DNA from: Streptomyces sp. TSRI0107
GTDB lineage: Bacteria > Actinomycetota > Actinomycetes > Streptomycetales > Streptomycetaceae
Direction: 5' to 3'
Length of the DNA stretch: 64,000 nucleotides
NCBI RefSeq assembly: GCF_001905845.1
Contig: NZ_LIVZ01000015.1
Coordinates: 124,001 to 188,000, forward strand
Position 1 is the first letter of the stretch; every line of letters starts with the position of its first letter. Below, piece by piece: positions 34,926-43,078 of the stretch. The position numbers and the translations under genes are program-made. Below the pieces are notes generated by a model. That model was not told the origin of the DNA and did not search any database. It worked only from the letters and a program-made list of their open reading frames with translations.

Positions 34926-35812
34926 CTAGCCGGCCAGCGTCTCGGTGATCTGACGGGTCGTCTGCGCGGCGACCCGGGGCTCGGTGGCGGCGTAGGAGAC
35001 GTGGGCGTTCAGGCCCGTGGCCAGCGCCCAGCCGCGGCCTCGGGTCCAGGTGGCGTCGTCCACGCCGAGCGCGGCGCGGAAGGCGGCGCGGGGGCCGGCG
35101 GACATCAGCGTGAAGGCGATGGTCAGGTCACGGGACGGGTCGCCGACGCCGAGTCTTTCGAAGTCGATGACGGCGCTGAGGCGGCCGTCGCTGGTCAGCA
35201 GGTTGCCGGTGTGGAAGTCTCCGTGGAACCAGACCGGGGGCCGGTCCCATGCGGGGGCGTCGAGCGCGGCTTCCCACAGGCAGGTCATGGCCGACGCGTC
35301 GAACTCGCCGTCGAGCCGGGCGATGGCGGCCCGTGTCGCCCGGTCCCGGGCCGCGAGGGTGTCGGCCGTGTCCTCGGCGGGGCGTTGTCGGGCGTGAAGC
35401 GCTGAAGGGCGGTCAGGAATCCGGCGAGTTCGACGGCGGTGTCGTACGAGTCGGCGAGTGCCGCCACCGTCGCCACCTCGCCGTCCAGCCAGCGAGCCAC
35501 CATCCAGGGCCACGGATAGCCGAGGCCGGGCTTCCCCACGGCCACCGGGACCGGGACGGCCAGCGGCACGTGCGGGGCGAGCCGGGGCAGCCACTCGGCC
35601 TCCTTCTCGGCCTGCCCGATGGCCCCGGCGTGGCGGGGCAGCCGTACGGACAGCTCCTCGCCCAGGCGGTGGATCACATGGTCCGATCCGGCCTGTTCGA
35701 GCCTGCGCAGGGGGAGCCCGGACCACTGCGGGAACTGCGTGTCGACCAGGCGCCTCACCAACGCGGTGTCGATCGCGGGGCGGTCGGGGTCCTGGGGCGT
35801 CGCGGTCGCCAA
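34926..35812 (-). pseudogene. aminoglycoside phosphotransferase-like gene with a frameshift
   Basis: From ATG 35812 the first part reads as an APH/choline-kinase fold: IDTALVRRLVDTQFPQWSGLPLRRLEQAGSDHVIHRLGEELSVRLPR, then WMVARWLDGE and ALQRFTPDNAP. Near 35385-35400 the frame breaks in a G/C run; the rest continues one frame over as AEDTADTLAARDRATRAAI, VWFHGDFHTGNLLTSDGRLSAVIDFERLGVGDPSRD, which holds the Brenner HGDFHTGN motif and the DFE metal motif. A single base loss explains it, or a sequencing error. The stop TAG at 34926-34928 lies in the third CTAG copy beside the MITE. Confidence 0.78.
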
Positions 35813-35940
35813 GAGCGGCTCCTGGGTTCGGCCCGCTGCGGACGGCGGGCTGCCGGACCCCCATCACAGTGCGTCAGCCGGTCGCCTGTCGACCGTTTTT
35901 CCCGCGACCGGGCACGCTCCCACGACCGGGCACGCCGGCG

Positions 35941-36612
35941 TCACGTCACGGGGTGGCCCGCGCTGTCCGTCTGGTCCGCCTGGCTGGAGAACTTGTTCAG
36001 GAAGACGTCGTACCGGCCGTCGGGGCGGCGGGTGAGCGTGGCGCCGTCCTGCCAGATGCCGTTCTCGTCCCACCACTGGGATCCGGCCGGGTCGCCCTGG
36101 TTCTGGTGGATGTTGTGCATGCCGAGGTCGCCCTCGGGGTCGTCGGTGAACGGCTCCCCGAAGACGAGCACACGCCGCCCGGGCACCAGGATCGGCTCCA
36201 GTGCGACGGTGGCGTCGGCGTGGGAGCCCGCGTGCCAGGGCCGGGCACCGAAGAGGTCGAGCACGTCCTGCAGCCAGGACGGCGGGCGCCGCTGGAACAG
36301 TACGCCGGACCGGTCGACCAGCGCCGGATGGCGCAGATAGTCCAGCGCTCCGGAGACCGAGCCGGGCGCGAGATCGTGGTAGCCCTGGGCGAGGGCGGCG
36401 ACCGGTCCGAGCTCACTGGCCTTCAGTGTGAACACCTTCCACTGGACACCCACGTTGGACTTGTGGCTGTCGACGTCCACGGCGCAGTGGTAGCGACCAC
36501 CGGGGGCGTCCACCTCCACGTTCACATGGAACCAGCGGCCCTGGTTGTCGGGCTGGTCGCGGTAGTGACGGTGCAGGGTCCCGGACAGCACGCCGTACTT
36601 TTCGAAGGGCAT
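35941..36612 (-). CDS. DUF2278 family protein
   Basis: 223 residues from ATG 36612 (MPFEKYGVLSGTLHRHYRDQ); the open frame extends 15 codons upstream but lacks a better start. The YGVLSG opening, WFHVNVEVDAPGGRYHCAVDVDSHKS, a central VLVFGEPFTDDPEGDLGMHNIHQNQGDP and the ending NGIWQDGATLTRR match the DUF2278 (YukJ-like) pattern. The conserved His/Asp/Asn residues suggest metal or nucleotide chemistry, but no activity is established. It follows the 558-residue unknown by 47 bp in the same direction, suggesting a two-gene operon. Confidence 0.85.
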   Translation of the reverse strand: MPFEKYGVLSGTLHRHYRDQPDNQGRWFHVNVEVDAPGGRYHCAVDVDSHKSNVGVQWKVFTLKASELGPVAALAQGYHDLAPGSVSGALDYLRHPALVDRSGVLFQRRPPSWLQDVLDLFGARPWHAGSHADATVALEPILVPGRRVLVFGEPFTDDPEGDLGMHNIHQNQGDPAGSQWWDENGIWQDGATLTRRPDGRYDVFLNKFSSQADQTDSAGHPVT

Positions 36613-36659
36613 GCCGCCAGTGAACCAGAACAAAACAGGCGAACAGGGTATCGGCACCG

Positions 36660-38336
36660 TCAGGACTCGTGGCGGAGCAGGACGTTGTCGATGCGGGTGG
36701 ACAGGGCTTCGTACGCGAGGACGGCCTGGCTGACGGCTGCCGGGTCCACGGCGGTGGTGTGGGCGAGCGCCGAGAGCAGGGCCCTGACGTAGCCGGTGTG
36801 CACGCGGGGATCCTTCCAGTCGTCCCAGTCACCGGTGGGGCCGTACACCGGGCGCAGGCTCGCCAGGTCCGCCTCGCCCAGTTCGACGTCCGGCGGCGCC
36901 TCGCCGCCGCCCTCGCCCCATCCCGTGTCCGGGCCGGCGCCGCCCAGGTAGGGCACACGGTCACGCAGGGCGAATTCGAGGCGGCGGGCGATGGGAGCGG
37001 ATTCCTCGTCCTCGGGGTACCAGGCTTCCGGGTCGCTCATGAGGGCGAAGACGCTGCGGGCGTGGGTGGGCAGCATGTTCGGCGGTTCCTCCCCGCCGCC
37101 CTCCCAGTCCTGCCAGCCGTCTTCCCTTCCGCCGCGGGCGGGCTCGGGCACGTCGAAGTCGTACGCGCCGGCCCAGTCCTCGCTGTCTTCGTCGCTCTTG
37201 TCGTCCTCCAGTTGTTCGGCGGCCGTGGGCTCGGCGTCCTCGGCCTCCGCCGGTTCGGTGGTGTCGGACACGATGTGGCCTGCGGCGTCCCGGACGGTGA
37301 CGCGGCGGTTGCCGTTGCCGTCCGGTCCCCGGTTCACCGTGGTGATCGCGACTGTTCCGTCCGGGCGGTTCTCGACGGTGACGACCACGGTGTTGCCGCG
37401 GGCGTCGACTCCCCACCCCTCGTCGACCAGGCGCCCGCCGGCGGCGGAGCCGGCCGTCGGCCGGAATCGCCCCGCGGCGCCGCCGGACCCGCCGTGCACG
37501 ACCGACTCCTGACGGCCCTGGAAGACGGACCGGCCGGCGCCGTCGGCGAGGAGGCGGGTGACGCTGACGTCCCGGATCCGGCGGCCGCCGGGCTGGAGCA
37601 GTTCGTCGATGTGGCGGATGGTACGGCTGCCGTCGCCGAAGGTCTGTACGACGGAACCGGTACGTCGGGTTCCGTCGGCGGCCGTGACCGTTTCTCGGAT
37701 CCGCTCGACCACGCTGCCCTCGGGCATGTCCGCCCACGCGGTGCGGCGCCGGAACCGGCGCTCCCCGTCCGAGGCCACGGTGGAGACCCGCTCGCTGACG
37801 CTGATGCCGCCGTGCGGGTACACGGTCTCGGACCGGGAGGCGATGCGCGTGCCCGTACGGCCTGACTTGCGGGCGCAGGTGCTGGCGGTCTCGCGCAGCC
37901 GCTGCCCGTCCGCGTCGTCCCACCGGCGGGTCACCGAGGCCGTACCCTCCTCCAGCCGGCCGTCGCCCGTGATCCGTGAGCCGTCCGCGCGGACGTCCAC
38001 GATGCTCCAGCGGCCGCTCTCCAAGCCGTCCATGAACATCTCCCGGGTGCGCCGCCCGCCCGTCGCGGCGTACGCCGTCTCCGCCGCCTCGACGCCCTCG
38101 TCGACGGCCCGGGCCACCCGCAGCCTCAGCAGGTCGCGGCGCCGGTCGACCGCCCGCCCCAGGCGCACGGTCGCCTCGTACCAGCCGCCTTCCGGGGGCA
38201 GCGACAGCACCGACAGGACGCCGGACGCCCCGAACGCGACCCTGATCAGACGGCCGTCGTCGCCCGGCGCCCCGCCGAGCACGAAGCTGCCGTCGGAGCC
38301 GAGCCGGATACGGGCCCAGGGAGGGGATGACGGCAT
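36660..38336 (-). CDS. unknown 558-residue acidic protein with strand-rich repeats
   Basis: ATG 38336 has GGAGG upstream. The body has repeated short strands of the type DGSRITGDGRLEEGT, ADGTRRTGSVVQTFGDGSRTIRHIDE, RPDGTVAITTVNRGPDGNGNRRVTVRDAAGHIVSD, reminiscent of YD/RHS-like or wall-repeat sequences without being either. A very acidic linker (EPAEAEDAEPTAAEQLEDDKSDEDSED) and a Trp/Gly-rich stretch follow; the last ~120 residues are helical (HTGYVRALLSALAHTTAVDPAAVSQAVLAYEAL). No signal peptide or membrane segment. Family not recognised. Likely co-transcribed with DUF2278. Confidence 0.75.
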   Translation of the reverse strand: MPSSPPWARIRLGSDGSFVLGGAPGDDGRLIRVAFGASGVLSVLSLPPEGGWYEATVRLGRAVDRRRDLLRLRVARAVDEGVEAAETAYAATGGRRTREMFMDGLESGRWSIVDVRADGSRITGDGRLEEGTASVTRRWDDADGQRLRETASTCARKSGRTGTRIASRSETVYPHGGISVSERVSTVASDGERRFRRRTAWADMPEGSVVERIRETVTAADGTRRTGSVVQTFGDGSRTIRHIDELLQPGGRRIRDVSVTRLLADGAGRSVFQGRQESVVHGGSGGAAGRFRPTAGSAAGGRLVDEGWGVDARGNTVVVTVENRPDGTVAITTVNRGPDGNGNRRVTVRDAAGHIVSDTTEPAEAEDAEPTAAEQLEDDKSDEDSEDWAGAYDFDVPEPARGGREDGWQDWEGGGEEPPNMLPTHARSVFALMSDPEAWYPEDEESAPIARRLEFALRDRVPYLGGAGPDTGWGEGGGEAPPDVELGEADLASLRPVYGPTGDWDDWKDPRVHTGYVRALLSALAHTTAVDPAAVSQAVLAYEALSTRIDNVLLRHES

Positions 38337-38525
38337 GGGGACCTCCAGGGGGTACGGGTGGGGGAGGCGACCGAGCGTAATCAAGCGAGGGCACCCGTCC
38401 TGCCGTTGCACCCAGGGGCGCGAGCACATACGCCCGGATGTGCTGCGGGTTCGGCCGATCGGCACAACCCGAGCGGAACCGAGATGCCGGGGCAACCCTC
38501 GGGGCCGTACGAAGGTCAACTGTGC

Positions 38526-39272
38526 ATGTCCCAGATACTCCACGGCCGCCGTGTCTCCGCCAAGTACGACTCCGACGCGGTCCGTATCGAACACCCCGAC
38601 CGGCAGGTCGGCATCCCCCTGGCCGTCGTGCGGGAGGTCAGGACGCCCGAGCCTCGGGTCGTCGAGATCGTGCTCACCGACGGTGCGGTGCATCGCGTCG
38701 AGGGCGGCAACCCGACCGCCACCGCCGCGTTCGCCGCCGCGCTGACCGGTGTCCTTCCCGCGCTGCGGGATCCGGCGGGCAGCGCGCTGGTCACGACGGA
38801 CGAGTCACGGGAGCCGCGGCTGTGGTGGGTGCTGACGCCCCTCGTCCTGCTGGTGCTCGCCTACCTCGGATACGCCGGGTGGGTCGCCGCGACGCACGGG
38901 GCGCGGATCCTTGGTGTGGTCGTCGGGCTGGTTCCCCTCGCCATCGGCCTGCTGGGCTTCCTCGGCGGCATCGAGGAGGCCACCCGGCGGGCCGCGCTGG
39001 CGCGGCGGGGCATCTCCGTGCACGGGTACGCGACCGGGCGGCGGAAGAAGACCGTCTACTACAGCTACACCGACGCCGACGGCGGTGTGCACACCTACAG
39101 CTGCCGGCGGAACGTCCAGCGCACCGAGATCGTCTACGACCCCCGGCAGCCGTCCCGCGCCGCGCACGCGCAGTGGCTGCCGTTCCTGCTGATGAAGCTG
39201 TTCCTCATGATCTTCGGCGGTGCGGTCTGGTTGTTCATCGGCGTGGTGATGGTGTTCGGGGTGCTGTGGTGA
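38526..39272 (+). CDS. hypothetical membrane protein (DUF3592-like)
   Basis: 248 residues from ATG 38526. The first ~95 residues are soluble (MSQILHGRRVSAKYDSDAVRIEH, then IPLAVVREVRTPEPRVVEIVLTDGAVHRVEGGNP). Two spans follow (WVLTPLVLLVLAYLGYAGWVA and ILGVVVGLVPLAIGLLGFLGG), then an exposed strand domain (VHGYATGRRKKTVYYSYTDADGGVHTY, TEIVYDPRQPSRA) of the DUF3592 type and a final span (LFLMIFGGAVWLFIGVVMVFGVL). Function unknown. Divergent from the 558-residue gene. Confidence 0.72.
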   Translation: MSQILHGRRVSAKYDSDAVRIEHPDRQVGIPLAVVREVRTPEPRVVEIVLTDGAVHRVEGGNPTATAAFAAALTGVLPALRDPAGSALVTTDESREPRLWWVLTPLVLLVLAYLGYAGWVAATHGARILGVVVGLVPLAIGLLGFLGGIEEATRRAALARRGISVHGYATGRRKKTVYYSYTDADGGVHTYSCRRNVQRTEIVYDPRQPSRAAHAQWLPFLLMKLFLMIFGGAVWLFIGVVMVFGVLW

Positions 39273-39312
39273 GGCGACGGGGGCTGCTTCTTTCGCTCGC
39301 GGCCCCGGGGCG

Positions 39313-39354
39313 GGCCGCCTGGTGAGAGGGCCGTGCTCCTCTCACCGGGCGGCC
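39313..39354. terminator. bidirectional terminator hairpin between convergent genes
   Basis: 17-bp arms (GGCCGCCTGGTGAGAGG at 39313-39329 and its near-complement at 39338-39354, one G-T wobble) with an 8-base loop, between the membrane protein gene and the DHDPS-like gene. Confidence 0.75.
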
Positions 39355-39418
39355 GTCGCTTTCCCGGGCGGCGCACGTCGTGACCGCAGGGCACGAGGGG
39401 CCGGTCTCAGGCAGCCGG

Positions 39419-40345
39419 CTATGACGTGCCTGCGGCTGCACCGTCCATGAGGGGGTGCTCCGCCAGGTGCTCCAGCATCTTCCGCAGCTGCTCGGTCTCC
39501 TGGTCCGGCAGCGGCAGCAGCGGCGTCCGCGGAGAGCCGGCCCCGCGGCCCTGTAGCCGAAGCCCCGCCTTGATGGCACGCGGCAGGCCATGGCCGACGA
39601 TGAACCTCAGGAACGGCAGAAGCTCTGCCAGAACCGCGTCGGCCCGCTCGTCGTCCCCGCGCGTCACCGCGGCGTACAGCTCCAGGACCCACCGCGGCGC
39701 CAGGCACGGTGCCGCGGTGCACCAGCCGGCGGCGCCGGAACGGAACGCCTCCAGCGCGACGGGATTGCTCCCGTTGTAGACGGACAGCGCCCCGTCGGAC
39801 AGCTCACGCAGGGCACGGAAGCGGGCGACGTCGCCGGAGCTCTCCTTGACCATGGTGAGGTTCGGGATCTTGCGGGCGAGAGCGACCACGGTCTGCGGCA
39901 GCAGGTCGACCCCGCTGGTGCCCGGGTTGTTGTAGAGCATCATCGGAAGGTCCGTGGCCGCCGCCACCGCCGCGTAGTGCCGCTCGAGTTCGGCCGGTGT
40001 CAGCTTCCAGTACACCTGGGGCAGCACCATGACCGCGGTGGCCCCGTTGCGGGCGGCCACACGAGCCCGGCGGATCGTGCCCTCGGTGCTCCAGTGGGAG
40101 ACGCCGACCAGGGTGGGGACCCTGCTCGCGACGGTCTGCAGCGTGGTCTCGCAGACGGCGTCCCATTCGTCCTCGCGGAGGTAGGCGCTCTCGCCGGTGC
40201 TGCCGAGCGGGGCGACAGCATGACTCCCCGCGGCCACCAGGTCCTCGGTGAGCCGGCCGAGCGCGGCCAGGTCGACCTCGCCGGTGGCCGTGTCGAAGGG
40301 GGTGATGGGGTAGGAGATGATGCCCTTCAGCGGCGGATTGGTCAT
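39419..40345 (-). CDS. dihydrodipicolinate synthase/N-acetylneuraminate lyase family protein
   Basis: 308 residues. The (beta/alpha)8 class I aldolase has GSTGESAYL near residue 48, catalytic Tyr138 in MMLYNNPGTSG and Schiff-base Lys167 in LTMVKESSGD. The final ~30 residues (PLPDQETEQLRKMLEHLAEHP) are the C-terminal helices. Family members cleave or form keto-acid C-C bonds. Because it is coupled by ATGA overlap to a class II aldolase gene and not to lysine genes, a catabolic role is more likely than lysine synthesis. Expression is probably controlled by the adjacent XRE-cupin regulator. Confidence 0.9.
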   Translation of the reverse strand: MTNPPLKGIISYPITPFDTATGEVDLAALGRLTEDLVAAGSHAVAPLGSTGESAYLREDEWDAVCETTLQTVASRVPTLVGVSHWSTEGTIRRARVAARNGATAVMVLPQVYWKLTPAELERHYAAVAAATDLPMMLYNNPGTSGVDLLPQTVVALARKIPNLTMVKESSGDVARFRALRELSDGALSVYNGSNPVALEAFRSGAAGWCTAAPCLAPRWVLELYAAVTRGDDERADAVLAELLPFLRFIVGHGLPRAIKAGLRLQGRGAGSPRTPLLPLPDQETEQLRKMLEHLAEHPLMDGAAAGTS

Positions 40346-41142
40346 CAGAGTTCCACCTTGCCCGAGAGACAGTCGGGGTGGTTGCGCAGGGCTTTGCGCG
40401 CGTAGTAGGCGAAGTTCGCCTTGTTGCGGCGGTCGGTCGACGTCCAGTCGTGGGCCTCACGGGCGAGCTTCGGATCGAGCGGCTGGATGGTGCCGGCGGA
40501 CATGGCGAGGAGCTGGAGGCGCGCGGCGCGTTCGATGAGCACGGCCAGGTTGCAGGCCTCCTCGACGGTGGCGCCGGTGACGAGCTGGCCGTGGTGGGCG
40601 AGGATGATGGCGCGCTTGTCACCGAGGGCGGCGGCGATGATCTCGCCCTCCTCGTTGCCCACGGGAACGCCCGGCCACTCCTTGAGGAAGGCGCAGTCGT
40701 CGTACAGGGGCGTGGTGTCCATCTGCGAAACCACCAGGGGCACTTCCAGCATCGCGAGCGCAGCCGTGTGCAGCGAGTGCGTGTGGACGATGCAGTTGAC
40801 GTCCTCGCGTACCCGGTAGATCCAGGAGTGGAAGCGGTTGGCGGGATTGGGCATGCCCTCCCCCTCGAGAACCTGAAGGTCCTCGTCCACCAGCAGCAGG
40901 TTGTCCTCGGTGATCTCGTCGAAGCCGAGGCCGAGGCGCTGGGTGTAGTAGGTGCCGGGCTGCGGTCCACGGGCGCTGATCTGGCCGGCCAGCCCCGAGT
41001 CGTGGCCGCCGTCGTAGGCGATGCGGCACGTGAGGGCCAGCTTCTGCCGCGTGGTCAGCCGGGAATCGCCGAAGAATTCGTCCATCTGCCGATTGACGCG
41101 ATCGACGAGGACGTGCTTCGGATCGTGCAGAGTGCTTGACAT
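40345..41142 (-). CDS. class II aldolase/adducin family protein
   Basis: 265 residues from ATG 41142 (GGAGC upstream). Metal ligands are visible as His120 and His122 in CIVHTHSLHTAAL and His183/184 in LAHHGQLVTG. SARGPQPGTYYTQRLGLGFDEITEDNLLLVDED is the substrate-phosphate or carboxylate loop, here lacking the usual SG(N)xS of sugar-phosphate aldolases, so a non-phosphorylated acid is likely. It would carry out a metal-dependent aldol cleavage or decarboxylation. First gene of the operon; the DHDPS-like gene overlaps it by 1 bp-level coupling. Confidence 0.88.
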   Translation of the reverse strand: MSSTLHDPKHVLVDRVNRQMDEFFGDSRLTTRQKLALTCRIAYDGGHDSGLAGQISARGPQPGTYYTQRLGLGFDEITEDNLLLVDEDLQVLEGEGMPNPANRFHSWIYRVREDVNCIVHTHSLHTAALAMLEVPLVVSQMDTTPLYDDCAFLKEWPGVPVGNEEGEIIAAALGDKRAIILAHHGQLVTGATVEEACNLAVLIERAARLQLLAMSAGTIQPLDPKLAREAHDWTSTDRRNKANFAYYARKALRNHPDCLSGKVEL

Positions 41143-41232
41143 CTTCTGCTCCAGTCCAGGGGTCCGGCCTGTCGGCGGGCCCCACGTCCGTGTGCCCGGA
41201 GAAAGCGACACCGAGGAAACTGTGTTCACCAT

Positions 41233-41249
41233 AGGACACCTTGTGTCCT
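41233..41249. promoter_or_regulatory. operator-like palindrome upstream of the aldolase operon
   Basis: AGGACAC-CTT-GTGTCCT, a perfect 7+3+7 inverted repeat about 91 bp before the aldolase ATG and 47 bp beyond the stop of the XRE-cupin gene. Likely site for that regulator or another dimeric repressor. Confidence 0.6.
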
Positions 41250-41295
41250 GCGCCAAGAGGTTGAGACGCGTGGCCGGACTCCCCTCGGCCGCGGA

Positions 41296-41880
41296 TCACG
41301 GAAGGCGGGAGTGCGGTGCCTGCGGAGCGTCCGGAGGGAGCTGGTCATCCGCGACGAGGAGGAGCAGGGTGGCGCGCTCGGCGCCGAGGGAGCGGACCTT
41401 GTGCGGGGTGGTGGCCTTGAAGTAGGCGCAGTCCCCGGTGTGGAGAGTGATGGTGCGGGACGGAAGGATGAGCTCGACCTCCCCCTGGTGTACGAAGAGG
41501 AACTCCTCGCCGGGATGGTCACGGAAGGGGACGCGGTCGGCGTCATGCGGGGGGTAGAGCATGAAAGGAGTCATGCTCTTGGTGCCGGCTTCGAGCGCCA
41601 TGCCCTCATAGCGGGTGCCGGATTCCTCCTGGTCAGGGGTGAGCGGCCGGCGTTCCCCGGCCCGGGTGACGGTGACCTCGGCGAGTTCTTCGGCCTCGGC
41701 GAAGAGATGGTCCAACGGAACATCCAGAGCCTTCGCGAGAGAGGCGCAGACCGCGATCGACGGGACGCTCCGGCCGCGTTCGACCTTGGACAGGTAACTC
41801 TTGGTGACACCGGCACGCTCGGCCAGCGCTTCCAGCGTCATCAGTCGCTGCTTGCGTAGCTGTCGCACCCGATTGATCAC
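41296..41880 (-). CDS. XRE-family regulator with C-terminal cupin sensor domain
   Basis: 194 residues from GTG 41880 (AAGGGGA upstream). The N-terminus is a helix-turn-helix: RVRQLRKQRLMTLEALAERAGVTKSYLSKVERGRSVPSIAVCASLAKAL. From about residue 85 a cupin follows: FMLYPPHDADRVPFRDHPGEEFLFVHQGEVELIL and GDCAYFKATTPHKVRSLG, with His/Glu residues that can bind a metal. Cupin-HTH proteins sense small acids and control adjacent catabolic genes. It precedes the aldolase/DHDPS pair in the same orientation by 153 bp. Confidence 0.92.
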   Translation of the reverse strand: MINRVRQLRKQRLMTLEALAERAGVTKSYLSKVERGRSVPSIAVCASLAKALDVPLDHLFAEAEELAEVTVTRAGERRPLTPDQEESGTRYEGMALEAGTKSMTPFMLYPPHDADRVPFRDHPGEEFLFVHQGEVELILPSRTITLHTGDCAYFKATTPHKVRSLGAERATLLLLVADDQLPPDAPQAPHSRLP

Positions 41881-41961
41881 AGTTCCCCTTCGTGCCCTCG
41901 CCCGAGCGTCGGCCGGACGACGCCACAGTATGTCGCGGCGTGCCCCGCGTGTTCGGCATAC

Positions 41962-42010
41962 AGGGCCCGCCTTCCGGATCATGCCTGGCGTGATCCGGAA
42001 GGCGGGCCCT
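41962..42010 (-). terminator. very strong hairpin after the methyltransferase gene
   Basis: Perfect 20-bp arms (41962-41981 and 41991-42010) with a 9-base loop TGCCTGGCG. It follows the methyltransferase stop by 73 bp on the minus strand, just before the XRE-cupin promoter, and should insulate the two units. Confidence 0.85.
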
Positions 42011-42083
42011 GGCGCGCGTCCGCGTGAGGACGCGTTACCGGCCGCCGGGCCGTGCCGGTGTCAAAGGCCGGCCCGGCGGGCGG

Positions 42084-42827
42084 TCAGGCGCGGCAGCGCA
42101 GCATCTCCAGCGGCGGGCTCGTGTAGAGGTCCGCCCAGAAGTCCTCGCCGAACTCACGGATGCCGGCTTCCGACACCTGCAGCGGAACCCACTCGACGTC
42201 ACTGAAGCCGGCCGCCCGCAGACACCGCTCGTAGACGTCGCGGCGCGGGGCCGTGGAGACGATGCTGATCGGCTGCGGCTCGAGCAGGGCCGTGACCCGC
42301 ACCCGCGGACCCGTCTCGATCTCCTCGCCGGTCGGCTCGCAGCGGAACCCGTACCTGTCCAGGGAGGCGCAGTCGAACTTGTAATCGGGATTCTGTGAGA
42401 GCACGAAGAACTCTCCGCCCGGCACCAGGTTCCGGTGGATGTTACGGCTCATCCGCTCCATCTCCGCGATGTCCTCGGCGTAGTTGAGGCACTGCACGCC
42501 CAACGCGACGTCGAAACGCCGGTCCAGCGACCCCAGCTCGCCGACATCACCGACCTCGTAGCGCACCCCCAGCGGGTCACGCTGCTCGAACTCCTGCGCG
42601 GCGGCGATCATCTCGACGGAGATGTCGACGCCGAAGACATCCGTGGCGCCGCGCCGCTTGAACTCCCTGCTGTAGAAACCGGTGCCGCACGCCACGTCGA
42701 GAACCGACTTGCCGCGCACGTCCCCGACCATTGCCAGAAAGCTCGGCACTTCCCCGTAACGCATCAACGGGAGGGACTTGAACCCCTCGAAGGCCTCGCC
42801 GATCTCGTCGTACTGCTGCACGCTCAC
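42084..42827 (-). CDS. class I SAM-dependent methyltransferase
   Basis: 247 residues (GTG start). SAM motif I is VLDVACGTGFYSREFKRRGA, the acidic residue of motif II is VFGVDIS, then YEVGDVGEL and the post-motif NIHRNLVPGGEFFVLSQNPDY. The N-terminal YDEIGEAFEGFKSLPLMRYGEVP is like the ToxA/natural-product N- or O-methyltransferase group. Acceptor unknown. A single-gene unit with a hairpin on both sides. Confidence 0.92.
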   Translation of the reverse strand: MSVQQYDEIGEAFEGFKSLPLMRYGEVPSFLAMVGDVRGKSVLDVACGTGFYSREFKRRGATDVFGVDISVEMIAAAQEFEQRDPLGVRYEVGDVGELGSLDRRFDVALGVQCLNYAEDIAEMERMSRNIHRNLVPGGEFFVLSQNPDYKFDCASLDRYGFRCEPTGEEIETGPRVRVTALLEPQPISIVSTAPRRDVYERCLRAAGFSDVEWVPLQVSEAGIREFGEDFWADLYTSPPLEMLRCRA

Positions 42828-42869
42828 CGTGCCGCCCCCTCTTCACATCAGATCCTGAACGTCGCCACG

Positions 42870-42902
42870 CCCGCCCTCCGCAACTCGGAGGCGGAGGGCG
42901 GG
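42870..42902. terminator. 12-bp-arm hairpin between the lipase and methyltransferase genes
   Basis: CCCGCCCTCCGC at 42870-42881 and its complement at 42891-42902, with a 9-base loop. It lies 43 bp upstream of the methyltransferase start and 177 bp beyond the lipase stop, so it may terminate lipase transcription. The 176 bp between it and the lipase gene shows no gene. Confidence 0.65.
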
Positions 42903-43078
42903 ACTTGGCCGTGGCAGAGAGTCTGCTCCGCGGTGTTCCGGCAGCCGTACTGGCAGATGGCACGAAGAAGTCGGCAGGCGACCCTCGCATCACCCAACAC
43001 CGCCTCGGGAGACGTTCGGGCGTCGCGCCAGACGCGTGTCGGGTGACCTTGCCGCGCGGTTCTCGCGGCCGCCGGGGG

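Noticed and set aside
39419..40345. DapA of lysine biosynthesis
   Set aside because: Coupled to a class II aldolase and a cupin regulator, with no lysine genes nearby; a catabolic paralogue is more likely.
42577..42993. 138-residue minus-strand ORF over the start of the methyltransferase
   Set aside because: Different frame from the methyltransferase, Arg/Ser-rich, and crosses a terminator-like hairpin.
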